Source of the DNA: Cloacimonetes bacterium UBA6097
GTDB lineage: Bacteria > Cloacimonadota > Cloacimonadia > Cloacimonadales > Cloacimonadaceae
Assembly (NCBI GenBank): GCA_002435865.1
Contig: DIWV01000006.1
Location: 43,313-107,312 of the forward strand
Direction: 5' to 3'
DNA: 64,000 nt
Below are positions 32,601 through 41,605 of this stretch, piece after piece (positions within the stretch are counted from its first letter, which is position 1; each line of letters begins with the position of its first letter). A program made the position numbers and the translations under genes. The notes beneath the pieces are model-generated. The model made no database searches. It saw only the letters and a list, made by a program, of their open reading frames with translations, and had not been told where the DNA came from.

Positions 32601-34883
32601 ATTCGAAGTTTCTCCTGGAGTTAAAACATTATCAAAGGCAAGCTGATATCCCAAAACTTGAAGATTGGGACCATTTTCGTTTGCTTGAAAGAATATAGTA
32701 TGTGTTACAAGTTCATTATCATAATATCCTTGAACTACTAATGTAAAAGGCAGGCTTTCACCCTGTGGGCAATTTTGTGCGAGTGTGAATTCCAAATGCT
32801 GCAGTGAAGACGCTGTTTGATTTAAAGCTATGTTACCAACAGTAACAGCTCCGTTTTGGATTGACACATATTCAGATGAACTGCTGAAAACCGCAGTTAC
32901 GTTAATCAGAGCAGAATAAAAATTATTACTCAATTGAATGGGGAAAGAATACTCTGCGCCTGAACTGAGTAGGTCAAACACTGATATGTTAGCTATAGAC
33001 AAAGGATTTGCGTCATTAACAAATTCAATAGAACTCTGATATGTAGTATGATTGGGTTTTGTTACAGTTAAAGTGCCAAAACCGGTAGTTGCCTGATTCC
33101 ATTCAAAAACAAAAATACCACTGGAATTTGTAAAACCTACCTGAAAAACTTCATCATTATCTTTCAGAAGGCACACCTGAGCCAGATGCACAGGACTTCC
33201 CGTTGTATCAGTTACTGTGACCCTTAAAAAACCGTTCGTAATACCGGTATATTGTTCATGCTGTACAATTATATCTGTAGGTTTACGAAGCAAAATATCT
33301 ATTGTGGGGTCTCCCAAAAGATTTAAAGATTGAAAATTCTGCTGTAAATAACTACTTGGATTCTGAGGATAACAGGCTTGTAAACCCAGTTTTGCTCTCA
33401 GTAAAGCCTGACCCTGATTTGTTAATCCTTCCCGATAAAAGCCGTAAGCTATAGCGCCAGTCATTATATTATTTAAACAAGTATGTGTTTCGCATGATGA
33501 GCCAATGAAACCTATCCCACCTTTGGGAAGAGATGCAGTGCCAATCCGCATAAATTGTTCACCTATACTGAGTTGGCTGGTGGATCCAAAATTACCTGAG
33601 AAACATGTTATTAAACTGATAAAAGGATATTTGCCTGTATTAAGAATATTGCTGATATCAGTGTTGGTCATACCACTGTAGCCATTATGTCCACGATAAT
33701 AAAAATTACTTACTCCCTGATTCAAGGCATTATATGCCTGAGTAGGCATATATCCTGAGTTGACATAATAGAACTGTGAAGCTGGATTATATTCCTGCAT
33801 TAAACTCTTTACATAATCAATATTGGTAGTACATGAAGGGCCTGAATCAGATTCGTCAGAAATCAATAAACTTGAATTGTACCAATTATTTGTACCTAAT
33901 CCCACTTGTTTTTCATATGAAATTATCTTGTTAATCAAAGTAGTAAGTTGATCGGTGGAAGAAAAGGTTAAGCGCCCGATATAAGCATCGGGAATGATAT
34001 CATTTCCTTCCAGTAAAGTATACTTGTAATCTCCGACGGTAGGATATTGGTAATATTCTGTATATGTGGACACATAATTTAATTGAGTTGATTTTCCAAG
34101 CAGGAGTATGTATTCAGGTGGATTTTGAGATGTATTATAAGCATTTTGAATATAATTCTTTATCGATGCATTAGAGGTTCCTGTTACTGAGGTACTGACT
34201 GCGTTTACAATCCATCCCTTTTGATGTTTCCAGGTTATAAGAGGTTGGATATAGCTTAAAGGAGAAGCTGTTTGATTATAGATTATCAAAAGAGACTTGT
34301 TTGCGTCTCCATAACGGTTGTTATCATTATAATTAATAACAGACTGTGATAACCAGCTTTTGAAATCTGCTGATTGCCTGATTTGCTTATCAATCGAATA
34401 TCTGTAATCAGCAAAAAAAACAATATGGATCTCAGCACTTTCAAGAATTTTTATTTTTAATTCATGGTTATCGTAAATATATGGCTGGACAGAAAGAGAT
34501 GCTAAAAGATTGTTGCGCATAATAAAAGGATCAGAAATCATAATAAAATCATCACTTACTGTGACATCAGAATCAGTTTTCGTCAATTGTATATCATCGA
34601 GATCTCTGTAAACAGGATTAACAAGGCTGGCAACAGCCCTATGATTGGCTGGTACCTGAATCATCGTGTTTATTACTGGTAGATTGTAATTATTAAGTAA
34701 AATAATGTCGTCGGTATCTTGATTTAAATATACTGCTTTGGAATCTGTAAAATCAATCTCTAATTTATTCTCAAAAGCCAGTCTTAACGCATAATCATTA
34801 TTGTCAATTATGCTTAAACTATTTGCAGCAATTACGTTAGGTAAGAGTGCAATCAGAAAAATTATATATATTATAAACTTCAT
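29619..34883 (-). CDS. Secreted C25 (gingipain-type) cysteine peptidase with C-terminal sorting domain
   Basis: A 1754-residue protein. Residues 1-19 are a signal peptide, and about 195-540 form a C25 peptidase domain with the catalytic His in YYRGHNGYSG (His 399) and catalytic Cys in SLITCFSGN (Cys 427). After it come Ig-like/CARDB-type repeats, a region with FTFKYYGVDYSQITICSNGF, further repeats, a carboxypeptidase-regulatory-like segment and an FN3-like segment. The C-terminus is a type IX-like sorting domain with KQNYPNPFNPKTTISYAL, GLNNNRRTLPSGMYFYRL and MILLK. It is probably a surface-attached or secreted protease for protein degradation. It stands alone and begins 77 bp after the mfd stop. 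Confidence 0.92.
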   Translation of the reverse strand: MKFIIYIIFLIALLPNVIAANSLSIIDNNDYALRLAFENKLEIDFTDSKAVYLNQDTDDIILLNNYNLPVINTMIQVPANHRAVASLVNPVYRDLDDIQLTKTDSDVTVSDDFIMISDPFIMRNNLLASLSVQPYIYDNHELKIKILESAEIHIVFFADYRYSIDKQIRQSADFKSWLSQSVINYNDNNRYGDANKSLLIIYNQTASPLSYIQPLITWKHQKGWIVNAVSTSVTGTSNASIKNYIQNAYNTSQNPPEYILLLGKSTQLNYVSTYTEYYQYPTVGDYKYTLLEGNDIIPDAYIGRLTFSSTDQLTTLINKIISYEKQVGLGTNNWYNSSLLISDESDSGPSCTTNIDYVKSLMQEYNPASQFYYVNSGYMPTQAYNALNQGVSNFYYRGHNGYSGMTNTDISNILNTGKYPFISLITCFSGNFGSTSQLSIGEQFMRIGTASLPKGGIGFIGSSCETHTCLNNIMTGAIAYGFYREGLTNQGQALLRAKLGLQACYPQNPSSYLQQNFQSLNLLGDPTIDILLRKPTDIIVQHEQYTGITNGFLRVTVTDTTGSPVHLAQVCLLKDNDEVFQVGFTNSSGIFVFEWNQATTGFGTLTVTKPNHTTYQSSIEFVNDANPLSIANISVFDLLSSGAEYSFPIQLSNNFYSALINVTAVFSSSSEYVSIQNGAVTVGNIALNQTASSLQHLEFTLAQNCPQGESLPFTLVVQGYYDNELVTHTIFFQANENGPNLQVLGYQLAFDNVLTPGETSNLSISLKNFGITTAADISATIYSYNPNITISQATQSYTNLNSNSYASNSIPFVITADPNLYVGTPIVVMIEVSYNGGSSQILQFTITIGSASQASMTGPDSYGYICVSSEDNHPLAKPYNWIELNPVLGGTGTQLNLVDSNTEGSGSFSTINLPFTFKYYGVDYSQITICSNGFLMPGNQGSQEWMNWQIPGPMVPKPIIAPFWDDLIIYADSRIFYHNDIENGMLIIEWHNLRNKYNISAIETFEVIIYHENILPTPTGDSAILFQYKTFNNVDAGSYGVVYVDHGQYATVGIADHSGLVGLQYTYQNIYPPTASTITNNSTLFFSTMQNQNFSPFPIIESYGITELVSVFDNNQIDSGETISISPTVINTGSYMLVASNVSLTTTASYVTILNGNSTLNAINPYQSSQINLPFQIHVSEDCPNLEEVTFNINIISGEDEYNFPFTVIINAPDIEFTALQADNNPVYYVNPGVSVPVSLQIINHSGLNLANSIFQLQTNAEWTANPSQFTLNLTAFSTITVNFDLQITASAQIGEIINISGLYYLSDIFDSLFTTNMYVGLMDTINVQNFDVPALLQNWIVSTGVNVTPAEYINATGNEIVINPVEGITSYTVTSPPIIAFDSQLMLMNFSYYNLNPNASNLVLVSFDDTNVWQTVYDFSDIHHQTSEAAFVFDSIPEEVQTVKIRWQCNIDPYVNGVIVIDDLFLGAIHHPKGFVSGMVSLDNNQQNVTQVRISSSVYPDSYVNPNPDGTYSLPLYQGTYDFVKAELNGYMTLYVNDIDVVSEQNSENNNFDLNYLRKPVNIQYNIEESVLNLNWQLEALNTRDDLRQGPTYYRIYITHNEVTIEDTTYVLAYQHDVEYGTYEIYIKSVYVTAIGTEMYSPNSDILTIEYTGNNDNNLIPVVFGLKQNYPNPFNPKTTISYALNIPGKTSLVIYNVKGEAVRTLVCESQKAGFYKVEFDGLNNNRRTLPSGMYFYRLTSGSNTITRKMILLK

Positions 34884-34960
34884 TTATATCCATCCTGTTA
34901 ATACGATGCACAAGTTATACGCAAGTTATATTCCGATTTCTGAAGAAAGTTATGATGAAA

Positions 34961-37900
34961 TTACCAATTTATGTAATCAGATAGGATCTTTATTGCTTTT
35001 TGAGTCTGGTCTTGATACGAAAGCTTGGCATTTTTGGTTAATTCTACAATTACTTTAATCCTCCCTGAAGTATCAATTCTGACCGGATCTTTAACTTTTT
35101 CCAATAAGTTTAGAATGCTCGCTTTTGAAGGTGGCACATTTGATTTGAATTCCATAATAAGTTCACTATTACGAACATGACAGTTTTGCAAACCGGCTTT
35201 TTGGGTTAATATCTTAAGTTTAAAATAAGTGAGAAGCCAGATTGCCTTTGAAGGCAAAGGACCAAATCTATCAGCCAATTCATCAACAAAATCATCAATA
35301 TCATTAATATTATCACATTCATTCAAACGTCTATAGATGCGCAATCTCTCCTCATCATCCGCAATATAATCAGGCGGGAAATACAAATCAATATCTGTTT
35401 TAAGTTTCTGCCTTGTTTCAGGATAATCGTCCTGATAAAAGGCTTCAGGATGCTCAGATTGGATACTATCCACAGCTTTTTCTAAAAGTTTATTGTAATA
35501 GTTGTAACCAATATTCTGAATTACTCCACTCTGTTTTGTTCCTAAGACAGTCCCTGCTCCACGAATTTCTAAATCACGCATCGCCACCTGGTATCCGGCA
35601 CCAAGATAATCATACTGCGTAAGAGCATCCAAACGGTGACGTGCTTCGGAAGTCAATCCTTTTGCAACCAATAAATACGCATAAGCTCTGCGGTTGCTTC
35701 TGCCAACTCGTCCGCGCATTTGATAGAGCTGGGCTAATCCGAAAGTGTCTGCCCTGTCTATTAAAATTGTATTTGCGTTAGGGATGTCAATACCATTTTC
35801 AACAATAGTGGTGGAAATTAAAACATCATAATGATGATCTACAAACTCATCCATGACCTTTTCTAAAAGATGTTCACTCATTTGTGCGTGTCCAACTACA
35901 AATTTGACATTGGGCAATAATGTCCTCAATTCATGTGCAACGGATTCTATACTCTGAACTCTGTTATGAATAAAAAAGACTTGTCCGCCGCGGTCAATTT
36001 CTCTTTGAATCGCATCTTTAATAACCTGCATATCTCTGTTGGTTACAATAGTCCGGATTGGTAATCTTTCTTTTGGTGAGGTTTGAATCAGAGATATATC
36101 CTTTAACTTACTTAATGCCATATTAAGAGTTCTTGGAATTGGCGTAGCTGACATATACAAGGTGTCAACATTTGATTGAAGTTTTCTAAGTTTTTCTTTA
36201 TGTCTAACTCCAAAGCGATGTTCTTCATCAATAATCAGCAAGCCTAATTGCTTAAATCTCATATCGGTAGAAAGAAGCCTGTGCGTACCGATAGCAATAT
36301 CAATCTGCCCTAATGCTACAGCAACAAGGTCTTTTTTTATCTGGGCTGATGACCGGAATCTGCTAAACATTGCTATGCGGATTGGATATTGTGCAACTCT
36401 TTCTTTAAATACCCGATAATGCTGTTCTGCAAGCAACGTTGTGGGAACCAGGATTGCTACCTGGTAACCGCTTATGACAGCTTTAAATGCAGCTCTTATT
36501 GCTACCTCAGTTTTACCAAAACCTACATCTCCGCATAGTAATCTTTCCATTGGACTGGGATTTTCCATATCCTGTTTTATGTCTTTTGATGCAGTTATCT
36601 GGTCAGGAGTATCTTCATATATAAATGAAGATTCCAGTTCCTTCTGCCATTCGGAATCTTGTTCATGCGAGATTCCTCTGCGCTTGTTTCTTTCTGCGTA
36701 AAGTTTTACAATATCTGCGGCTACTAATTCAATCTGGCTCTTTGCCCTGCGTTTTGTACTATCCCATTTCTTGCTTCCAAGCTTATGAACGGTTGGGGCA
36801 AAACCATCTTCTGCAATATATTTGGAAATCAGCTGTAACTGAAAAGTTGGCACGTAAATCTTATCATCTCCAGCATATTTTAAGCATAAGCATTCCAAAT
36901 CCTGTCCATCTACTTTTACTATTTTCAAACCTTCGAAGATTCCTATTCCATGATCAATATGAACTATATAATCCCCAGGTTTTAAGCTGTTATAATCTAC
37001 TAAAGCTTCACCGGGTGCAAATCTGGGAGCATATCTTTTATGTTTATAACGATTAAAGATTTCATGGTCTGTAAAAATTGCCAATCCTGCATCTGTAATG
37101 CAAAAACCATGATGCAGGCAACCTATATAATGATTAACCTTGATGTTATATTCTTCAAGCAGGATTTCCATCCTTCTTGCCTGACTTTCATTATCAAATT
37201 GAATATAAACTGAATAATTGCTTTCTTGAAATTGTTTGATTTCATGATTTAGCAGATGCAGATCTCCGTTAATGCTGACCATACCTTTAATTGGGGAAAT
37301 AAATGTCTGTTCAAATTCTTGAAACAGAAATTCAGTTTGTGATATAAAAATACTCTGGTATCTATGAATAGTCTGGGACAATTTTTCTTCAGATGCAAAA
37401 AGTTGATCAGGTCTGGGTATAACTCCTTTTTTCAAGATCTTAACTGCTCTTGAATAACTATCAGTAATTTGTTCTGATAAAGCCAACTCTTCTTCCTTGA
37501 TATAAGGAAAATCATTCCAGAAAATGATAGTTTGCTTTTCAGGGAAATAATCAGAGAAAGTCTGAACTTCAGGCAGCAATAAACTCACAGAGTTTTCAAT
37601 GCCATCAAAAAGACCATGTTCATGGACTTTATCAAGTAGAACTGAATCAATATCAATATCATGCAGAGATATCTCTCTGGCGGGTATAATAGTAACTTCA
37701 TTTATCTCCAGCGATTCTGACCTTTGAGTAGCAAGCGAAAATGGTCTTAAGGATATTATTTCATCGCCAAAGAATTCAATTCTGACAGGTTTTTGTGATG
37801 GAGGTGAAAAAACATCAAGTATTCCACCTCGTCTGGCAACCTGATATACCTTTCCAACCTGGTAATCAACTTCATATCCCATGCCAACTAAATTTGAAAC

Positions 37901-38368
37901 TAAAACAATGGGATCATACTCCTGTCCTTTTTCCAACCTGATAATATTCTTTCTTAGTGTATCGAGAGGCTGCATCCACCTCATGAATGCTCGGACTGAT
38001 AATACATAAATCTGTGGATTGTCTGATACAGTATGCAGCAAAGTTTCCAGCCGTGTAGCCCTGATAGAGTAATGCGGGGATCGTTCCTCATAAGGTAAAA
38101 CTTCATAATCAGGTAAATAGTGGGAGTTTTCTTTTCCGGTTAAAATACATAAATCATCCCAAAATTCTTCTGCAAGTGGATCATCAGCTGTTACAACGAT
38201 GATGTTTTTATTTGAATTATACCAGGCGTGGGCTATCATTAATGCTCGTGCAGATTGGTTTAAATGGCTGTATTGAATTCGTGAATTACCTTCATCTAAA
38301 TGGCTGAGGAAATTGCTCAGAAACTTAGATTCTTTTAAGTTGCCTGCAATTTTTTGATAATAATTCAA
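34961..38368 (-). CDS. mfd: Transcription-repair coupling factor
   Basis: A 1135-residue protein of normal Mfd length. It has the UvrB-homology N-terminal region (RRGGILDVFSPPSQKPVRIEFFGDEI), the RNA-polymerase-interacting domain (GDYIVHIDHGIGIFEGL), a RecG-like translocase with LLCGDVGFGKTEVAIRAAF and the DEEHRFGV box, QMRGRVGRSNRRAYAYLL, and the TRCF C-terminal domain. It removes stalled RNA polymerase at DNA damage and recruits UvrA. It lies 3 nt after the UvrD/PcrA helicase gene, so two repair motors share a transcript. Confidence 0.97.
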   Translation of the reverse strand: MNYYQKIAGNLKESKFLSNFLSHLDEGNSRIQYSHLNQSARALMIAHAWYNSNKNIIVVTADDPLAEEFWDDLCILTGKENSHYLPDYEVLPYEERSPHYSIRATRLETLLHTVSDNPQIYVLSVRAFMRWMQPLDTLRKNIIRLEKGQEYDPIVLVSNLVGMGYEVDYQVGKVYQVARRGGILDVFSPPSQKPVRIEFFGDEIISLRPFSLATQRSESLEINEVTIIPAREISLHDIDIDSVLLDKVHEHGLFDGIENSVSLLLPEVQTFSDYFPEKQTIIFWNDFPYIKEEELALSEQITDSYSRAVKILKKGVIPRPDQLFASEEKLSQTIHRYQSIFISQTEFLFQEFEQTFISPIKGMVSINGDLHLLNHEIKQFQESNYSVYIQFDNESQARRMEILLEEYNIKVNHYIGCLHHGFCITDAGLAIFTDHEIFNRYKHKRYAPRFAPGEALVDYNSLKPGDYIVHIDHGIGIFEGLKIVKVDGQDLECLCLKYAGDDKIYVPTFQLQLISKYIAEDGFAPTVHKLGSKKWDSTKRRAKSQIELVAADIVKLYAERNKRRGISHEQDSEWQKELESSFIYEDTPDQITASKDIKQDMENPSPMERLLCGDVGFGKTEVAIRAAFKAVISGYQVAILVPTTLLAEQHYRVFKERVAQYPIRIAMFSRFRSSAQIKKDLVAVALGQIDIAIGTHRLLSTDMRFKQLGLLIIDEEHRFGVRHKEKLRKLQSNVDTLYMSATPIPRTLNMALSKLKDISLIQTSPKERLPIRTIVTNRDMQVIKDAIQREIDRGGQVFFIHNRVQSIESVAHELRTLLPNVKFVVGHAQMSEHLLEKVMDEFVDHHYDVLISTTIVENGIDIPNANTILIDRADTFGLAQLYQMRGRVGRSNRRAYAYLLVAKGLTSEARHRLDALTQYDYLGAGYQVAMRDLEIRGAGTVLGTKQSGVIQNIGYNYYNKLLEKAVDSIQSEHPEAFYQDDYPETRQKLKTDIDLYFPPDYIADDEERLRIYRRLNECDNINDIDDFVDELADRFGPLPSKAIWLLTYFKLKILTQKAGLQNCHVRNSELIMEFKSNVPPSKASILNLLEKVKDPVRIDTSGRIKVIVELTKNAKLSYQDQTQKAIKILSDYINW

Positions 38369-38371
38369 TCC

Positions 38372-40561
38372 TTACATTCCTTTGATTTCCAGAAAAGATC
38401 CAATAATTCGAGCCAGTTTTCCATTTTTAAAAGAAACTGTTAATCTTGCCGCAGTTCCTTCTCCATCAACATTGAGAATGACGCCTTCACCATATTCCTG
38501 ATGAAAAACTTTTTGCCCGATTCTATATGCCTTCATGTTTTCTGTGATAACACGTCTTTTTTTGTTTACAGGTCGGGGCTGAGTCATAAGGCCTGATTCT
38601 TCGCTGGTATTGATAAAACAAGTCTGATCAAGTTCATTTAAAAACATACTGGGCTTGGTAAAATAATAAGTTCCATAAAGCCTGCGAAATTTAGCATAAC
38701 TTAAATGCAGGTTCTGTTTTGCTCTGGTAACAGCAACATAGAACAAACGTCTCTCTTCTTCGATTTCTTCGTGTGTTTCCATAGACATCCTGTGAGGAAG
38801 CAGTTCTTGCTCCAAGCCAGCTATAAAAACTTGTTCAAACTCAAGACCTTTTGCATTATGCATTGTCATCAAACGAATAGTATCTTTAGAATCTGATAGC
38901 TGGTCTAAATCTGTTTGCAAGGCTACGAATGGCAAATAATCTTCCAATAGAGGTTGTTTCTCATAATCTCTAAAGTACTTTTCAGTAAAGTCACTTACTG
39001 CTGATACAAATTCTGCCAGATTTTCTGCTCTTGATACCTCTTTTGGATCATGGCTTTTCTGATATTGTTCAATCCAGTTGAGATCTTCAAGGATAGTTTT
39101 TACAAGTTCCAGTATTGATTGCTTTTTGCTTACTTTTTGCCAACTTTCAAGCATTTGTTTAAATTCTATCACTCGCTTTTGCGCAGATAACTGCAGGTTT
39201 GAAATCCGAGGTGCTTTACCAAGAGAATCGTAAAGTGAAATCTTGTTTTCTGCAGCATATGAAATAATTTTGTAAATAGTTACCTGACCAATTCCACGTG
39301 CCGGTTCGTTTATAATCCTGAGCAAGCTTTCATTATCAAGATTATTAGAAAGAACTTTTAAATATGCCAGTAAATCCTTGATTTCTTTACGCTGATAGAA
39401 ATACAGACTGCCAACAATGCAATATGGCACTTTTTGTTCAATACAGGCATATTCAAAAACACGGGACTGAGCATTTGTTCTGTATAAAATTGCAAATTCT
39501 TGCCACGGAACTCCCTTTTTATTAATCTTCTTGATATTTCGAACAACGCTCTGAGCCTCGTCATTTTCATCTTCATATACTGATAAACGGGGTTTTTCAC
39601 CTTCACCTAATTCAGACCAGAGGTCTTTGAAATGGCGTCTTTTATTGTGTTTAATCAATGAATTTGCCAGATTCAGAATCGATAGCGTAGAACGGTAGTT
39701 TTGTTCCAATCTGATAGTTTTAACATTAAAATAGTCTTTTTCAAACTCAAGGATATTTCTTATTGAAGCACCCCGCCAGGAGTAAATTGCCTGGTCATCA
39801 TCTCCAACGACACACAAGTTCTGGTGTGTTGATGCTATCAAATAGATTATTCTGAATTGAGCATAATTGGTATCCTGATATTCATCTATCATAACATACT
39901 GAAATTGCTTTTGATATTTTTCTCTTATTTCCTTATTGTTTTCCAGGAGTTTTGCTGTCCAAAGCAAAATATCGTCAAAATCCATTGCCTGGTTTAACAT
40001 AAGTTGTTGCTGATATATTGTATAAACGTTTACAAACACTTTGTAAAAATCTCCGTGTGCATCCAGTTCTTCCTTCTGTTGTTCCAAATCATCTGGTAAT
40101 AAGAGTCTGTTTTTGTATCTGCTTATTGTATTAAGAATTCTAGAAACAGGGAATTTTTGAATATCAATATTGAGTTGTTTATATATCTTTTTTAAGAGAG
40201 CTTTCTGGTCGTCATCATCATATATAGAGAAGTTGCTACTGAATGAGAGATGTTTGCTTTCAAATCTCAATATTCTGGTACATATTGAATGAAACGTGCC
40301 CACCCATAAGGTTCTTACCGGATAATGCAGCAGATTTTCCAGACGTTCTTTTAATTCTCCGGCAGCTTTGTTAGTAAATGTAACAACCAATAAATTCCAG
40401 GGGGGGATTTTCTTTTCTAAAATCAACCAGGCAGCCCGGTATATTACACTTCTGGTCTTTCCGCTACCTGCTCCTGCAAGGACAAGAACAGGTCCTTGAG
40501 TGGTTGTAACTACTTCCTGTTGAGGTGCATTCAGTTGATTTAGCAAATTAGTTATCAACAC
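38372..40561 (-). CDS. UvrD/PcrA superfamily 1 DNA helicase
   Basis: A 729-residue SF1A helicase. It has the Q motif LNAPQQEVV, Walker A LAGAGSGKTRS, VTFTNKAAGELKERL, DEYQDTNYAQ, GDDDQAIYSWRGA, YRSTLSILNLAN, and motif V/VI TMHNAKGLEFEQVFI and RRLFYVAVTRAK. The C-terminus has the GQKVFHQEYGEGVI Tudor-like segment that binds RNA polymerase in PcrA/UvrD, which fits its position beside mfd. It acts in nucleotide excision repair and in removing proteins from DNA. The start overlaps the preceding gene by 14 bp. Confidence 0.95.
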   Translation of the reverse strand: MLITNLLNQLNAPQQEVVTTTQGPVLVLAGAGSGKTRSVIYRAAWLILEKKIPPWNLLVVTFTNKAAGELKERLENLLHYPVRTLWVGTFHSICTRILRFESKHLSFSSNFSIYDDDDQKALLKKIYKQLNIDIQKFPVSRILNTISRYKNRLLLPDDLEQQKEELDAHGDFYKVFVNVYTIYQQQLMLNQAMDFDDILLWTAKLLENNKEIREKYQKQFQYVMIDEYQDTNYAQFRIIYLIASTHQNLCVVGDDDQAIYSWRGASIRNILEFEKDYFNVKTIRLEQNYRSTLSILNLANSLIKHNKRRHFKDLWSELGEGEKPRLSVYEDENDEAQSVVRNIKKINKKGVPWQEFAILYRTNAQSRVFEYACIEQKVPYCIVGSLYFYQRKEIKDLLAYLKVLSNNLDNESLLRIINEPARGIGQVTIYKIISYAAENKISLYDSLGKAPRISNLQLSAQKRVIEFKQMLESWQKVSKKQSILELVKTILEDLNWIEQYQKSHDPKEVSRAENLAEFVSAVSDFTEKYFRDYEKQPLLEDYLPFVALQTDLDQLSDSKDTIRLMTMHNAKGLEFEQVFIAGLEQELLPHRMSMETHEEIEEERRLFYVAVTRAKQNLHLSYAKFRRLYGTYYFTKPSMFLNELDQTCFINTSEESGLMTQPRPVNKKRRVITENMKAYRIGQKVFHQEYGEGVILNVDGEGTAARLTVSFKNGKLARIIGSFLEIKGM

Positions 40562-40997
40562 GGGCTATTGCCCATTCTGACAAAGGTCCTTCTAAAGTTC
40601 CATCAAGGACATTATTATAAATATCATGTTTAGTAAAAGCTGAAACCTTAAAATAATAGAATCCAGGTGCAGATATGGGTACTATTCGGGTAATTTGTGT
40701 ATCAGGAGATATGTTGCCGAGTGTATCGATTCTCGCGTATGCAGAATTATATGCTAACCCGCGATAAATATAATATCCATCAGTATTGAGTGTGTCATTT
40801 CTGGTCCATTTCAATTCAACATATTTTGATACAACACCCGGTCCGGAGCCTGAAGCAGTTAAACCGGTTATTTTATTTGGAGGATTAATATTTGAATGAC
40901 TTAAGGGATCCAAAGGATTAGTTCTCTTCAACTCACAAGCAAAAGCTAATAATGATGATATAACAGTGATGATGAATATTAATTTATATAGTTTCAT
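40548..40997 (-). CDS. Small lipoprotein with fibronectin type III-like domain
   Basis: A 149-residue protein with a lipoprotein signal (SLLAFAC, Cys near residue 21). One FN3-like beta-sandwich follows: NKITGLTASGSGPGVVSKYVELKW, DGYYIYRG and GFYYFKVSAFTKHD. It is probably anchored in a membrane facing the periplasm or cell surface. No specific function is known. It is clustered with the DUF5683 and TPR genes upstream and overlaps the helicase gene by 14 bp. Confidence 0.7.
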   Translation of the reverse strand: MKLYKLIFIITVISSLLAFACELKRTNPLDPLSHSNINPPNKITGLTASGSGPGVVSKYVELKWTRNDTLNTDGYYIYRGLAYNSAYARIDTLGNISPDTQITRIVPISAPGFYYFKVSAFTKHDIYNNVLDGTLEGPLSEWAIARVDN

Positions 40998-41007
40998 AGT
41001 TGATCCT

Positions 41008-41595
41008 TCAAAACCTGATTTCTATTCCATCAGGATTTATCCGTAACGGAGCATCATAATAAGTTTTTATAGTTTTTTCCCATACTTCAGCATTATAACG
41101 TTCTGTTGTCTGCACAACATCAAAAACATTATAAGCCCAGACAACAGTTGCAAATGTGAGAAAAACCAGAGAGTATTGGTAAGGTACTAAAGCATCATGA
41201 TAATACGCATTCATCTGGTCTATCTGGGTAGCGTTTTTGTACTTTTCATAATTATCCTGGGCTTTATCATAAAAAAAGTAAGAAGCTCCAAGCAAAGTTA
41301 TCTCAATAGCAAGGAATACCTGACCTTTTGTATAATTTCTGGCATTAAATTGACCCCATCCGGGGAATACTGCTGATTTCAGGACATTACCTGAAATAGA
41401 CTGTGCATCAATTTCATAGATTTGCAGCAATTTTTGTCTTTCATACAAATCCTGCCTGTATTGTATTCTATCTTCCCAGCTCATCCAACCATATTTTTGA
41501 GGATCGGTAAATGCATTAATATCAAAAGAACCTTGTGCTAAAAGATTGCTAAGACTTAGCAGCAAAATCAGTAAGAAAATAATTCTGTTCATCAT
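41008..41595 (-). CDS. DUF5683-like membrane protein
   Basis: A 195-residue protein with a signal peptide (about 1-20), then SAVFPGWGQFNARNYTKGQVF, typical of DUF5683, and two hydrophobic stretches (AIEITLLGASYFFY and SLVFLTFATVVWAYNVFDV). Such proteins occur in Bacteroidota-like envelopes with no assigned function. It lies 10 nt after the TPR lipoprotein gene and 10 nt before the FN3 lipoprotein, probably in one operon. Confidence 0.7.
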   Translation of the reverse strand: MMNRIIFLLILLLSLSNLLAQGSFDINAFTDPQKYGWMSWEDRIQYRQDLYERQKLLQIYEIDAQSISGNVLKSAVFPGWGQFNARNYTKGQVFLAIEITLLGASYFFYDKAQDNYEKYKNATQIDQMNAYYHDALVPYQYSLVFLTFATVVWAYNVFDVVQTTERYNAEVWEKTIKTYYDAPLRINPDGIEIRF

Positions 41596-41605
41596 TTAAT
41601 TATCC

